Source: an uncultured Saprospiraceae bacterium
Lineage (GTDB): Bacteria; Bacteroidota; Bacteroidia; Chitinophagales; Saprospiraceae
Assembly (NCBI GenBank): GCA_938028705.1
Contig: CALIZI010000021.1
Coordinates: forward strand, 1 to 64,000
Length of the DNA stretch: 64,000 nt
Reading direction: 5' to 3'
Part shown: positions 29,116 through 37,651 of the stretch, one piece after another
How positions within the stretch are numbered: position 1 is the first letter of the stretch
Layout: each line of letters starts with the position of its first letter
The notes under the pieces: model-generated
Database searches by the model: none
What the model was told of the DNA's origin: nothing
Seen by the model: only the letters and a program-made list of their open reading frames with translations
Position numbers and translations under genes: made by a program

Positions 29116-30657
29116 TTATTCCAAAAAATAAATTTTATACGCCTCATTATTAGCGACTTGCGGGAAATCCAGATAATGGTCTTTAAAGGTAAGTAAATGT
29201 GTAATACCGTATTTGGTTTGTAATTTTTTAATATCAGCTTCATTCATTTTTTTGAAATTTTCGTCTGCCAAATCGAATAATTCTAAACCCACTTTGCGCG
29301 AATTGACATCTACACCATACACATCCTGAATGCGTGTGTACCAATCTGCCATCGCTACTTTTCGATGTACCAAGACCTTATAATCTACCATCGAACTTCG
29401 CTCACCATAGACTTTTAAAGTCGTAAAATTTATCGGATGTAAAAATAATGCACCTTGTGAAGTTTTCTGCTTGGCGAGATAACCGATGTTTACTTCGGGG
29501 TCGTCAAAATACTGATTGCCATAATCAAAAGGTACATCCCAAAAGAGCAGTGAGTGGGCAAAAATTAAGACATATAATACTCCTGCACCCACCGCTGCCA
29601 AGACCGGAAACGCTAATTGTTGTAATATTTTTTCTTGTAAAAAAGGTAAGGATTTTTCCAACATCGCAAATACCGCAAGCACCGTAAATGCCTTCATCCA
29701 AATCGTCATTTTGAACCATTGTAAAGAGGCGACATTGACCTCCGAAAAGCCCTCGACAAGCAGCACACACACACCCATACCTATCCAAGACATCACAAAA
29801 AACAACCCGATTTTGACTTCTCTGACGAGAAAAAAAACTGTTCCGAATATCAATAAAGGTATGATAATCAGATAATTATACAAACCAAACTGCGAAGGTA
29901 AATAATGATGCGGAGAACGAAACTCAAATAAAATTTCAAAAAACTGTGCGTTGGAAATACCTTTATCTTCAAAAAAGAATTTTAAAAATATAACCCACAA
30001 TCCGCCCGTAATGATGAATAAAAATACTGCGCTAAAGAACCTTCCCCAACTGATTTTCACCACATCCAATATCCGACCAATAAACAGCACTCCGGCACAA
30101 GTCACAAATAATTGAACCCCGATGACGGGCTGTAATAAAGTAGCCAAACCAAAGATGAGCAAAGCCGTCACATAACGCTTTTTCAGCAATTGAAAAATAC
30201 CAAACAGCCCTATCAATTTGACCAAACTACTCACAAAAAATGAGTTGTAATATAATTCATTTCCACCCAGATTGATACCGTACAGCGGCACAAAAATTAC
30301 GAGAATTGCCAACCACACCAAGTAGTCCGTTTTGATAAACATCTTCCCGATTTTGTACCACAACAAAAACTGCAACACCGTCACCAAGACGTGCATCAAC
30401 ATACACATCAATTCAAGGTAATCGCCTGATAATGAGAGCAAATACGAAAAAGCAAAACGTTCATTCGGCACTTTGGCGTGTATGCCTTGCAGGTAATTGT
30501 CGAGCGGATAGAGGTCAGCATCATTGAGCAGTTTGGCGTAGGCTTGGGTTTGCATCGCGTCATTGCGCCCGTACTCGTAGCCCCATCGCGCCACTACGCA
30601 GAGGTAACAGGCGAGTAAAGCAATCAGTAATTTTAACGGATGTATAGTGGATTTCAT
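29116..30657 (-). CDS. Multi-pass membrane protein, GT-C-like
   Basis: 513 residues with about ten hydrophobic spans (LLIALLACYLCVVA at the start; others between residues 70 and 390) and a C-terminal soluble part of about 130 residues. An early acidic/aromatic loop (RWGYEYGRNDAMQTQAY) and a C-terminal catalytic-free region ending in THLLTFKDHYLDFPQ resemble membrane-embedded GT-C glycosyltransferases and related DUF families, but no diagnostic motif is certain. It lies next to a GT2 enzyme and a flippase on the same strand, so a role in surface glycan assembly is inferred. Confidence 0.6.
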   Translation of the reverse strand: MKSTIHPLKLLIALLACYLCVVARWGYEYGRNDAMQTQAYAKLLNDADLYPLDNYLQGIHAKVPNERFAFSYLLSLSGDYLELMCMLMHVLVTVLQFLLWYKIGKMFIKTDYLVWLAILVIFVPLYGINLGGNELYYNSFFVSSLVKLIGLFGIFQLLKKRYVTALLIFGLATLLQPVIGVQLFVTCAGVLFIGRILDVVKISWGRFFSAVFLFIITGGLWVIFLKFFFEDKGISNAQFFEILFEFRSPHHYLPSQFGLYNYLIIIPLLIFGTVFFLVREVKIGLFFVMSWIGMGVCVLLVEGFSEVNVASLQWFKMTIWMKAFTVLAVFAMLEKSLPFLQEKILQQLAFPVLAAVGAGVLYVLIFAHSLLFWDVPFDYGNQYFDDPEVNIGYLAKQKTSQGALFLHPINFTTLKVYGERSSMVDYKVLVHRKVAMADWYTRIQDVYGVDVNSRKVGLELFDLADENFKKMNEADIKKLQTKYGITHLLTFKDHYLDFPQVANNEAYKIYFLE

Positions 30658-30670
30658 TTTTTTTCTGAAC

Positions 30671-30865
30671 CACTAAGCACACGAAGGACACGAAAACGAA
30701 TCAACTCAGAAGGACACAAGTTGTTGCCCCGAAACCTATAAGGTTTTTAGAAACCTTATAGGTTTGATTATCAGGAATTTAAAACAGATTTCAAGATAAA
30801 TTTCTTCTCAACTCTTTGTTCCCTTTCATGTTCATTTTGTTTTCGTGTTCTTAGTGTCCTTAGTG
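30671..30865. repeat. Nested hairpin running into GT2 gene end
   Basis: The outer arms 30671-30697 and 30839-30865 are 27-base inverted partners with 3 mismatches (cactaag-acac-aag-acacgaaaac type). The inner arms 30732-30746 and 30751-30765 are perfect 15-bp partners (aaacctataaggttt). The right outer arm encodes the last residues of the GT2 gene. Confidence 0.8.
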
Positions 30866-31551
30866 CTTATAAATCTATATTTTATCAATGTCCAAATCGC
30901 CTCCAAGCCATCGTACCAACGTATCTTTTTTCCTTCCTCAATATTGCGTGGTGTATAAGTAATCGGAATCTCCAAAATCGGAATCTTACGTTTCAAAATC
31001 TTCGCCGTCACCTCCGGGCAAAATTCAAATCCTTCACACTCTAAGGGAATACTCATCAGCAAGTCGCGGTCAAAAACTTTGTAGCAAGTCGGCTCGTCTG
31101 TCAGGCGCGAACCGTAGAGCAGATTAGTTACAAAAGTCACCAACAAACCGCCGTAATAAAAGCGCAATGCCGAGTGGCGTTTGTTCGATTTATTGAGTAT
31201 CCGCGAACCATACACGACCTTGTATTTGCCGTCCAAAATCGGTTGTATCAACTTCCCGTATTCCTCCGGTGCATACTCCAAATCCGCATCCTGCACAATC
31301 ACCACATCGCCCGTACATTGCTCAAAACCAACGCGTAACGCATGTCCTTTTCCTTTATTTTTTGGATTCAGAATGGTATTGTATTTGCCATTATACGAAG
31401 ATAAAATACTTGGTGTGCTATCCTTCGAACCATCATCCACAATGATGATTTCCTTTTCTACTTCGCCCAAATCCACCGCATCTATACGCTGCAAAATCGC
31501 GGCAATAGTCGCTTCTTCATTATAACATGGTATGACGATAGATAATTTCAT
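30832..31551 (-). CDS. Family 2 glycosyltransferase (DPM1/polyprenol type)
   Basis: 239 residues from ATG at 31551 (MKLSIVIPCYNEE). The frame continues to 31608, but those codons come from an inverted repeat. GT-A motifs: IIIVDDGSKDST (nucleotide binding) and VVIVQDADLEY (DxD-like metal site), then YGSRIL and ITYTPRNIEEGKKI. It likely transfers a sugar from a nucleotide sugar to a lipid carrier or glycan at the cytoplasmic membrane. The C-terminal tail STKDTKNTKTK is encoded by a repeat arm and is unlikely to be ancestral. Upstream neighbour: a flippase. Confidence 0.85.
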   Translation of the reverse strand: MKLSIVIPCYNEEATIAAILQRIDAVDLGEVEKEIIIVDDGSKDSTPSILSSYNGKYNTILNPKNKGKGHALRVGFEQCTGDVVIVQDADLEYAPEEYGKLIQPILDGKYKVVYGSRILNKSNKRHSALRFYYGGLLVTFVTNLLYGSRLTDEPTCYKVFDRDLLMSIPLECEGFEFCPEVTAKILKRKIPILEIPITYTPRNIEEGKKIRWYDGLEAIWTLIKYRFISTKDTKNTKTK

Positions 31552-31552
31552 A

Positions 31553-31664
31553 GTAATGTAGCGCGATACTTCCAGTTCGCACACCGTAGAACGATGCTTC
31601 CAGCCCATCCTGCGTTAATTTTACTCTGCATACGTGAGACGCGGACTGGAAGTGCCGCATTACG
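31553..31664. repeat. Inverted repeat between flippase and GT2
   Basis: The left arm 31553-31580 (gcgaactggaagt.. on the minus strand) and the right arm 31640-31664 (gcggactggaagtgccgc) are imperfect inverted partners. The right arm supplies the flippase stop codon region and the left arm abuts the GT2 ATG. Confidence 0.65.
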
Positions 31665-32973
31665 TAGTGAGCCACAAAGATAATAAAAAACTTCCCATCA
31701 AAAGCCCCGAATACAAGACATACATCCGCACATTCAAATAGGCATTTAACGATATTTTTAATATAAAATAATTATATAAAATCATGATAATTTTCTCACA
31801 AGCAAATGCAATCACCGTTGCTACTGCCACACCAATCAAGCCCATAATTTGTACCAAAATCAGACTCAATACCACATTAATTACCAACTCAATCAGCGAT
31901 ACCCATAATATCAATCCTGTTTTTTTTAATCCTATTAAAATCGTCTGAGGGAATAATACACGACTGATTAACAGGAGTAAATAAATATTAAAAATCAATG
32001 CACTGTCTTTAAAATCAGGATTAAAAACAATGGGAAACAAAATAGGTGCAGCAAACATCAGCCCAATCGAAATCCAAAATAGCCAGCGCATAAAACCCTG
32101 CGATTTGGCTTTAATTTCGCTCAACCCGACTTGCAAATTTTCTGCCACACGCGGTATCATCGCCGAGCTAAATGCTGTCGTCAATGCCAATGCCAAAGGC
32201 AATTCTCGCGCCCCGTAGCGAAACACCGCAAACGCCCCGCTATCAAAAAACCGATGGATAATCACCCCGTCAATATACTCTGCGCCGCCTGCCACGAGGA
32301 TGTTGAGTGTCAGAGGAAATGATAGCCACAGATAAGGTTGTAGTATCTCCCAATTGAATCGAAAACGTCCGTATTGTGCCAGTAAAACCAACGTCCAAAT
32401 CAGCTTTGTTATTGCCAAAAAAATCAGTCCGTACAGGCTGCCTTCAATCCCAAATCCCAAGATGATTGGCAAGATAACAGCGACCACATACAGTCCGAAA
32501 GCGTAGAGTCCGAAGCCTATAATTTTTCGCGGTTGATTGGTGAGTAAATAAATATATTCGACTAAAAAAGTCGGTGTATTCAGGAGGACATAAAGGCAGA
32601 GTAAATTATAATACGGTAAATTTTCATAATTCGTTAAGCCTTGAATGACAGCATTTTTAAATAAAAAAAACACGCTCACCACAAGCGCACTCATTCCGCA
32701 AAATACGAGAAATACATTGACAAAAAACTCACGCCGTTCCGTCTCATTCAAATCGGGATAAGTCGTCAGCATACCTTTCAATAAGCCCGATACCCAGAAA
32801 AAACTAATGCCCGTTCCTAAGAAAATCAGTGTTTCATACACCCCGATTTCCTGTATGCCCAAGCCGCTTTTTGCCAAGAGAATATTCGTCAATATCACCG
32901 CCCCGAAGCGCAGGATTTGAAAGGCTTGAAGCGATTTGACATTATCAATTTTTATATTGGAAAAAATCGGCAT
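31660..32973 (-). CDS. Oligosaccharide flippase / polysaccharide exporter
   Basis: 437 residues with about 12 to 14 membrane helices, starting NVKSLQAFQILRFGAVILTNILLAKSGLG. The overall pattern fits the Wzx/MurJ-like (MOP) flippase group, including helix-breaking glycines and a conserved FRYGARELPLALALTTAF segment that resembles lipid-linked oligosaccharide flippases. It likely moves lipid-linked glycan units across the inner membrane. Downstream GT2 and membrane protein genes support this. Confidence 0.75.
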   Translation of the reverse strand: MPIFSNIKIDNVKSLQAFQILRFGAVILTNILLAKSGLGIQEIGVYETLIFLGTGISFFWVSGLLKGMLTTYPDLNETERREFFVNVFLVFCGMSALVVSVFFLFKNAVIQGLTNYENLPYYNLLCLYVLLNTPTFLVEYIYLLTNQPRKIIGFGLYAFGLYVVAVILPIILGFGIEGSLYGLIFLAITKLIWTLVLLAQYGRFRFNWEILQPYLWLSFPLTLNILVAGGAEYIDGVIIHRFFDSGAFAVFRYGARELPLALALTTAFSSAMIPRVAENLQVGLSEIKAKSQGFMRWLFWISIGLMFAAPILFPIVFNPDFKDSALIFNIYLLLLISRVLFPQTILIGLKKTGLILWVSLIELVINVVLSLILVQIMGLIGVAVATVIAFACEKIIMILYNYFILKISLNAYLNVRMYVLYSGLLMGSFLLSLWLTT

Positions 32974-33043
32974 TTATTGAATTTGAAGCACGAAGATCAC
33001 GAAGAACACAAAAATAAAACGGATAAAAAGAACACAAATTATG

Positions 33044-33207
33044 GGCATGTTTAGATTTGTTGTAAAAGTAGTTGACACTTTTTCACGCAGAGCGCACAGA
33101 GTTCGCAGAGGGTTAATTATCAAATCTCTGCGACCTCTGCGTGATTTACTCAATTTGGAGCTTATGCTACATTGCAAAAAAGTGTCAACTGCAATTCTAA
33201 ACATGCC
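33044..33207. repeat. Triple-nested foldback element
   Basis: Four inverted pairs nest inside one another: 33044-33055 with 33196-33207 (ggcatgtttaga), 33070-33083 with 33177-33190 (agttgacacttttt), 33084-33092 with 33135-33143 (cacgcagag) and 33104-33110 with 33126-33132 (cgcagag). The string gtgtcaactacttttaca of the left arm (reverse strand) recurs at 42611-42628. Confidence 0.8.
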
Positions 33208-33210
33208 AAA

Positions 33211-33726
33211 TTATGGCAAATTAATATTCAATACATACAAAGCCAAATCTTCATCGTCATTTGGCAGTCGAATGATTTTATCATACACAAAACCCAATCG
33301 CTTCAACAAATTGATAGAACGCTGATTAGTGGGCAGCGTAACGGCAAGTATTTTTTGGAAATCATGTCGCTCCAATTCATAATTCAATACTGCGCGAGTG
33401 GATTCATACGCATATCCAAAACCTTCATAATCAGGAAGAAAAGCAAAACCCGCATCTACATCATCCAAACCTTCGCGTCGGAAAAAGCCCGTTGTGCCAA
33501 TCGTCACGCCACTGTCTTTTAGGATGACTTTGTACGCCCCAAAACCGTCTTTTTCGTAGCAAGGAAAATATTTTTCAATGATATAATTTCGTGCATCGTC
33601 CAATGTACGCACTCCTCTGTCACCGATATTTTTTATCCATGCAGGGGTATTGAGCAATTCTAAGACGAATGGCGCATCTTCGAGGGTGAAACGGGTGATG
33701 AGGAGACGGTCTGTGGTGATTTTCAT
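33211..33726 (-). CDS. GNAT acetyltransferase, RimJ/RimL type
   Basis: 171 residues. It starts MKITTDRLLITRFTLEDAPF, with motif A around FLPDYEGFGYAYESTRAVLNY and the late TLPTNQRSINLLKRLGF characteristic of RimJ/L-type N-acetyltransferases using acetyl-CoA. The start is 4 bases after the DUF4435 stop, so it is the third gene of the ATPase-DUF4435 operon. Its substrate is unknown. It could be incidental, or it could modify a component of the system. Confidence 0.85.
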   Translation of the reverse strand: MKITTDRLLITRFTLEDAPFVLELLNTPAWIKNIGDRGVRTLDDARNYIIEKYFPCYEKDGFGAYKVILKDSGVTIGTTGFFRREGLDDVDAGFAFLPDYEGFGYAYESTRAVLNYELERHDFQKILAVTLPTNQRSINLLKRLGFVYDKIIRLPNDDEDLALYVLNINLP

Positions 33727-33730
33727 TCGA

Positions 33731-34735
33731 TTAATTGAAATTTTGAATGTATAAATCTAAGTCTGACTTTATTTTTTGGTAGAGAATGCAGGTTTTGAAA
33801 TCGGTGTTGGTGGAGAGGACATCTTTGATGTCTTTACATTTGTTTTTATAGTGGTTAATTTGGTTTTTTGATTCTTCTTGGTGTTGGGCGTTGATACTAA
33901 TTTCCTGTATTTTTTTCTTTCTTAATTTGCGACACAGTGGTTTTAAAATCATCAAGACCACGTTATCAAATAAAGTATGTCCATTCATAAAAAGATATGC
34001 TGTATCTTCATTTAAACCTGATGGACGAAGTTGTTGAGACAATGCTGCAACTTTCTGAATATCAGAGGGATGACTTTGCTCTAATTCAGCTATTTTGGCT
34101 TGTACTCTCTGCTCTACATCTAAAATAGCAGCTTTACATCGCGTATCAATATCTACATTTATCAAGATTTTTACAATGTCAGAAAAGTTAGTTATTGTAA
34201 ATGTGGTCGTATCATTTTTAGAAGTAAAATACAAAGACCATAATAAGAGCGGATGAATAATATTAGAATATAATTTTAATAATTTTGATAGATTGATTTT
34301 TTGTTCGGAGTTCTTTGTTGCACGTACACATACACCTTGTAAACTCTCTTTGTAACACTTTAAATTTTCTGTTGAATACACATACGTTTGAAAAATATAT
34401 TGGTTTAGATTAATTTCTTTAGAGTTACCGGAATGAGTGGGTAAAAGGTAATCATAATCACTATCAACACACAGAATAAGATGTTTTCCGGTGTTGTTAG
34501 CGTGTTTTAAAATTGTTTGCTTCCCTGTAGCAAGACTATTATTTCTTGATAATGGAGTGATGTCAAACACAATATTTTTTTGGGGCTCATAATCTTTTAA
34601 AATGTCATACCAGAATGCCTCGTCTTCATGCCCTTCTACGTACACCTGTACACGTGGTAGGGTGTCATTCGGGCGCAATTTTGCAAAGGCTTCGACAAGA
34701 TTAGAATCAAGATTTTCGGTAAGTCTATTCGGCAT
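33731..34735 (-). CDS. DUF4435 (TOPRIM-like) protein, AriB-like effector candidate
   Basis: 334 residues. The N-terminal TOPRIM-like pattern is YVEGHEDEAFW (E34) then LILCVDSDYDYLL (D91, D93), followed by YSTENLKCYKES, which is typical of DUF4435. In PARIS systems the DUF4435 protein AriB is the nuclease effector held by the ATPase AriA; it acts by cleaving tRNA. This gene overlaps the ATPase by 11 bases (34725-34735), so the pair is translationally coupled. The C-terminal half is helical and unlike known domains. A defence role is inference from the pair. Confidence 0.7.
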   Translation of the reverse strand: MPNRLTENLDSNLVEAFAKLRPNDTLPRVQVYVEGHEDEAFWYDILKDYEPQKNIVFDITPLSRNNSLATGKQTILKHANNTGKHLILCVDSDYDYLLPTHSGNSKEINLNQYIFQTYVYSTENLKCYKESLQGVCVRATKNSEQKINLSKLLKLYSNIIHPLLLWSLYFTSKNDTTTFTITNFSDIVKILINVDIDTRCKAAILDVEQRVQAKIAELEQSHPSDIQKVAALSQQLRPSGLNEDTAYLFMNGHTLFDNVVLMILKPLCRKLRKKKIQEISINAQHQEESKNQINHYKNKCKDIKDVLSTNTDFKTCILYQKIKSDLDLYIQNFN

Positions 34736-35684
34736 TTTCTAAAATGGCTTGATTATCAGTTACTATTAAATCGCTGATTTCCTTTACTTTATCCATCCAA
34801 CCATCCATAATAATGGCAGGAGAATGTGTCGCAAGAATAATTTGTACATTCGGGTTGAGTTCGAGAATATAGTCTATTAGCTTTTTTTGGACATCAAAAT
34901 GTATGGAGATTTCTGGTTCGTCCATAAACAATATTGTAGGCTGTTGATCTTGCACTAACGTAGTTAGTAAAATAATCAAAATTTGTTTTTCGCCGGAAGA
35001 TAACTGATAAGGTGATATTTTTCGTTTTTTTGAACGAAACGAAATCTCATTTTCTGATTCATCTACATGTTTCCCCGTGTGTGAATAGGCTTCATTTAAA
35101 ATTTTGATAAATTTCTTTTTAGGGAGATTTATAGTGTGAAGTTTTGTTGTACCATTTGCAGCAGTTCCATTTACCTCTAAAGCTCTTTTTCCTAAATCTA
35201 CTTGATAATTCAAATATTTTCTTTGTAGAAGATAAATCAGCCAGTCTAAATACGTTTTAATTTGACTATCAAATTTTTGTGCCGTTTCTTTGATAAGTAA
35301 CTCATTATCAATAGGTTTAATGAAGTCAATCGCAGGAACTTCGACTTTCCTAAGTACAAGGCGAGTAAGTGGTTTAGAGGGCTTGTTTTTAGTTGGTGGT
35401 TCTTGTACATAGGGTAAGTCATCAACCATATCATGAGGGTCAATTTCATAGAATCCGAGTGTTTGGTCATTATCAAAGGTTAATGTAATGTCTTCCATTT
35501 TGTAAGGCTTATCTATGAATTTTTGAATTGCTACCTCATAAACATACCTCAAAACCGTACTCTTCCCACTCCCATTCACACCCGACAATACATTCACATC
35601 AGGATGCAAATTCCATTCAAGGTCATATCGCCCCCAAAGCCCTTTAATCTCAATTTTCGATATATATTTAATAGCTTCTTCCAT
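34725..35684 (-). CDS. AAA/ABC-type ATPase, AriA-like (OLD/AAA_15-21 group)
   Basis: 319 residues. Walker A GVNGSGKST (35-43), ABC signature LSSGEKQ (228-234), Walker B ILFMDEPE (251-258) and H-loop ATHSP (285-289) are all present. This fits the SMC/RecF-like ATPases that occur with OLD or DUF4435 nucleases. It is shorter than many AriA proteins, lacking a long coiled-coil insertion. The gene starts the three-gene operon ATPase-DUF4435-GNAT. It likely senses phage proteins or DNA and controls the partner; this is inferred from the family. Confidence 0.8.
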   Translation of the reverse strand: MEEAIKYISKIEIKGLWGRYDLEWNLHPDVNVLSGVNGSGKSTVLRYVYEVAIQKFIDKPYKMEDITLTFDNDQTLGFYEIDPHDMVDDLPYVQEPPTKNKPSKPLTRLVLRKVEVPAIDFIKPIDNELLIKETAQKFDSQIKTYLDWLIYLLQRKYLNYQVDLGKRALEVNGTAANGTTKLHTINLPKKKFIKILNEAYSHTGKHVDESENEISFRSKKRKISPYQLSSGEKQILIILLTTLVQDQQPTILFMDEPEISIHFDVQKKLIDYILELNPNVQIILATHSPAIIMDGWMDKVKEISDLIVTDNQAILENAE

Positions 35685-35719
35685 AATTACAGATTGAAAT
35701 TTTATGCAATTTACAAAAA

Positions 35720-37054
35720 TTATGTATCAAATTCCAATCGCATCCCTTGTCGGCTTTCATCAAAAATACCATTCGAGTATGCCAAATGACCGCTTACGAT
35801 AGTATGCGTCACTCTCCCCTTAAATGTCGTTCCTTCCAATGGCGACCACCCGCATTTATAGTGAATATTTTGCGGATTGACGGTCCAATGATAACTCAAA
35901 TCCACCAATGCAAGGTCGGCATGATAGCCCTCGCGTACATACCCGCGTTCATGTACGCGGAAGCACTCGGCAGGGGCATGACACATCTTTTCCACGATGC
36001 GTTCTAAGGTGATTTTTTCTTGATGATAAAAGTCCAACATCACATTCAAGGAGTGCTGAACAAGCGGCAAGCCCGAAGGTGCTTTGAAATAGGTGTTTGC
36101 CTTCTCTTCGCGGGTATGTGGTGCGTGGTCGGTAGCGATAATATCAAGGCGATTATCCAATAAAGCAGGAAAAAGCGCAGCTTGGTGTGTAGCGTCTTTT
36201 ATCGCAGGATTGCACTTGATTTTTGTACCAAGTTCGTCGTATTGACCGGCATTGAAATGAAGGTGATGTACACAAACTTCCGACGTTATCTTTTTCTGTT
36301 TCAGAGGAATATCATTTCTAAATAAATCTAATTCATCTTTTGTAGAAATATGTAAAATATGTAATCGTGTACCATGTTTTTTCGCTAATTCGACGGCAAG
36401 GCTTGACGAAATCAAACAACCCTCCACATTCCGTATTTCAGGATGACAACGAATCGGAACATCCTCGCCGTAACGCTCGCGGTATGCAGCCACATTAGCA
36501 CGAATCGTCGTTTCATCTTCACAATGCGTGGCAATCAACATCGGACATTCGGAAAACAACTTGTCTAATGTGACAGGGTTATCGACCAACATATTCCCCG
36601 TACTACTGCCCATAAATGCCTTAATACCACAAACGTTTTTCGGATTGGTTTTTAAGACTTCTTCCAAATTATCATTCGAGGCACCCATGAAAAATGAGTA
36701 ATTCGCAAGCGACTTTCGGGCAGCAATGTCATACTTATCTTGCAGCAATTCTTGAGTGAGCGTAGAGGGCTTGGTATTGGGCATTTCCATGTACGAAGTG
36801 ATGCCTCCGGCTACGGCAGCACGCGGCTCGGTGTAGAGGTCCGATTTGTGGGTCAAGCCCGGCTCACGAAAATGTACTTGGTCATCAATGATCCCCGGTA
36901 TCAGATATTTACCTTCACCGTCAATTTCGATGTCTGCCTTCTTATTTATCTGATAAGCAACACGTTCTATACGTCCGTTTTCTATCAATACATCGGAATT
37001 AAATATGACACCTTCATTGATAATTTGAACGTTTTTTATGATAATTGATTGCAT
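35720..37054 (-). CDS. pyrC: Dihydroorotase (amidohydrolase)
   Basis: 444 residues. Metal-site motifs: DDQVHFREPGLTHKSD (HxR at about residues 60-62), EMPNTKPST, AFMGSSTGNML, HCEDE, LHILHISTKDE and the last metal aspartate in ATDHAPHTREEK. It catalyses ring closure of carbamoyl-aspartate in pyrimidine synthesis (class I, allantoinase-like branch). It is independent of the neighbouring defence-like operon, with a gap of 36 bases. Confidence 0.9.
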   Translation of the reverse strand: MQSIIIKNVQIINEGVIFNSDVLIENGRIERVAYQINKKADIEIDGEGKYLIPGIIDDQVHFREPGLTHKSDLYTEPRAAVAGGITSYMEMPNTKPSTLTQELLQDKYDIAARKSLANYSFFMGASNDNLEEVLKTNPKNVCGIKAFMGSSTGNMLVDNPVTLDKLFSECPMLIATHCEDETTIRANVAAYRERYGEDVPIRCHPEIRNVEGCLISSSLAVELAKKHGTRLHILHISTKDELDLFRNDIPLKQKKITSEVCVHHLHFNAGQYDELGTKIKCNPAIKDATHQAALFPALLDNRLDIIATDHAPHTREEKANTYFKAPSGLPLVQHSLNVMLDFYHQEKITLERIVEKMCHAPAECFRVHERGYVREGYHADLALVDLSYHWTVNPQNIHYKCGWSPLEGTTFKGRVTHTIVSGHLAYSNGIFDESRQGMRLEFDT

Positions 37055-37068
37055 AAAAACTCTTGGTG

Positions 37069-37105
37069 AAAGATGTCAGACATTTTAAAAATGTCAGACA
37101 TCTTT
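37069..37105. repeat. Hairpin of gtcagacattt words
   Basis: The 17-base arms 37069-37085 and 37089-37105 are inverted partners with one mismatch (aaagatgtcagacattt). They lie between the lipoprotein stop and the pyrC start. Confidence 0.75.
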
Positions 37106-37110
37106 TGCGA

Positions 37111-37530
37111 TTATTTCAATTTTTCCAACAACTCCTCCCCTCCTGCAATAGTTCCTTTCATATCATCACTCACATCTTGTATTTCGATTTTTTCTTTTTC
37201 TAAATATCTCATAATTTCTTCGTGTGTGCGGGTGTCTTTTTCGGAAGGAAGTTTTAGATTCGCCATCCATTCCATCATGCCTTCTCCGGCTTGTTCGAGG
37301 GCAAGAATATGATCGTCAATTTCTTTTTGAACTGCTTTATCTGTGACAGTCTTTTTTTGCTCGCGTAATTGCTTTTGAGTTTGATAAATATCATCCATTT
37401 TGGGCATTACTTCATCGTGTATGACCATGACCTCGCGGATGAGTTCTTGTTGGATAGCTTCATTGTTTGGTTTGCAATTGGAAAAGTAAAACATTGAAAA
37501 GCAACAAAATATAATGAGTATTTTTTTCAT
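37111..37530 (-). CDS. Putative lipoprotein, helical
   Basis: 139 residues. A signal with lipobox FYFSNC predicts lipidation at C19, so it is a membrane-anchored periplasmic or outer-membrane lipoprotein. The body is helical and charged (IQQELIREVMVIHDEVMPKMDDIYQTQKQL) with coiled-coil tendency. The family is widespread in Bacteroidota without known function as far as I recognise it. Confidence 0.75.
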   Translation of the reverse strand: MKKILIIFCCFSMFYFSNCKPNNEAIQQELIREVMVIHDEVMPKMDDIYQTQKQLREQKKTVTDKAVQKEIDDHILALEQAGEGMMEWMANLKLPSEKDTRTHEEIMRYLEKEKIEIQDVSDDMKGTIAGGEELLEKLK

Positions 37531-37580
37531 TTTTAAAAATATTTTATTTGTATTTAAATTGAGATTTGAAGTTGAATTTA

Positions 37581-37627
37581 GCCTAAAACTTGTCAGACAT
37601 TTTGAAAATGTCTGACAAGTTTTAGGC
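37581..37627. repeat. 23-bp perfect hairpin of gtcagacattt words
   Basis: The arms 37581-37603 and 37605-37627 are perfect inverted complements around a single base. It lies between the lipoprotein start and the GT2 stop. No U-tract was seen, so it is classed with the repeat family rather than as a terminator. Confidence 0.8.
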
Positions 37628-37651
37628 AGCGATCTGGAAAATCACGATGCA

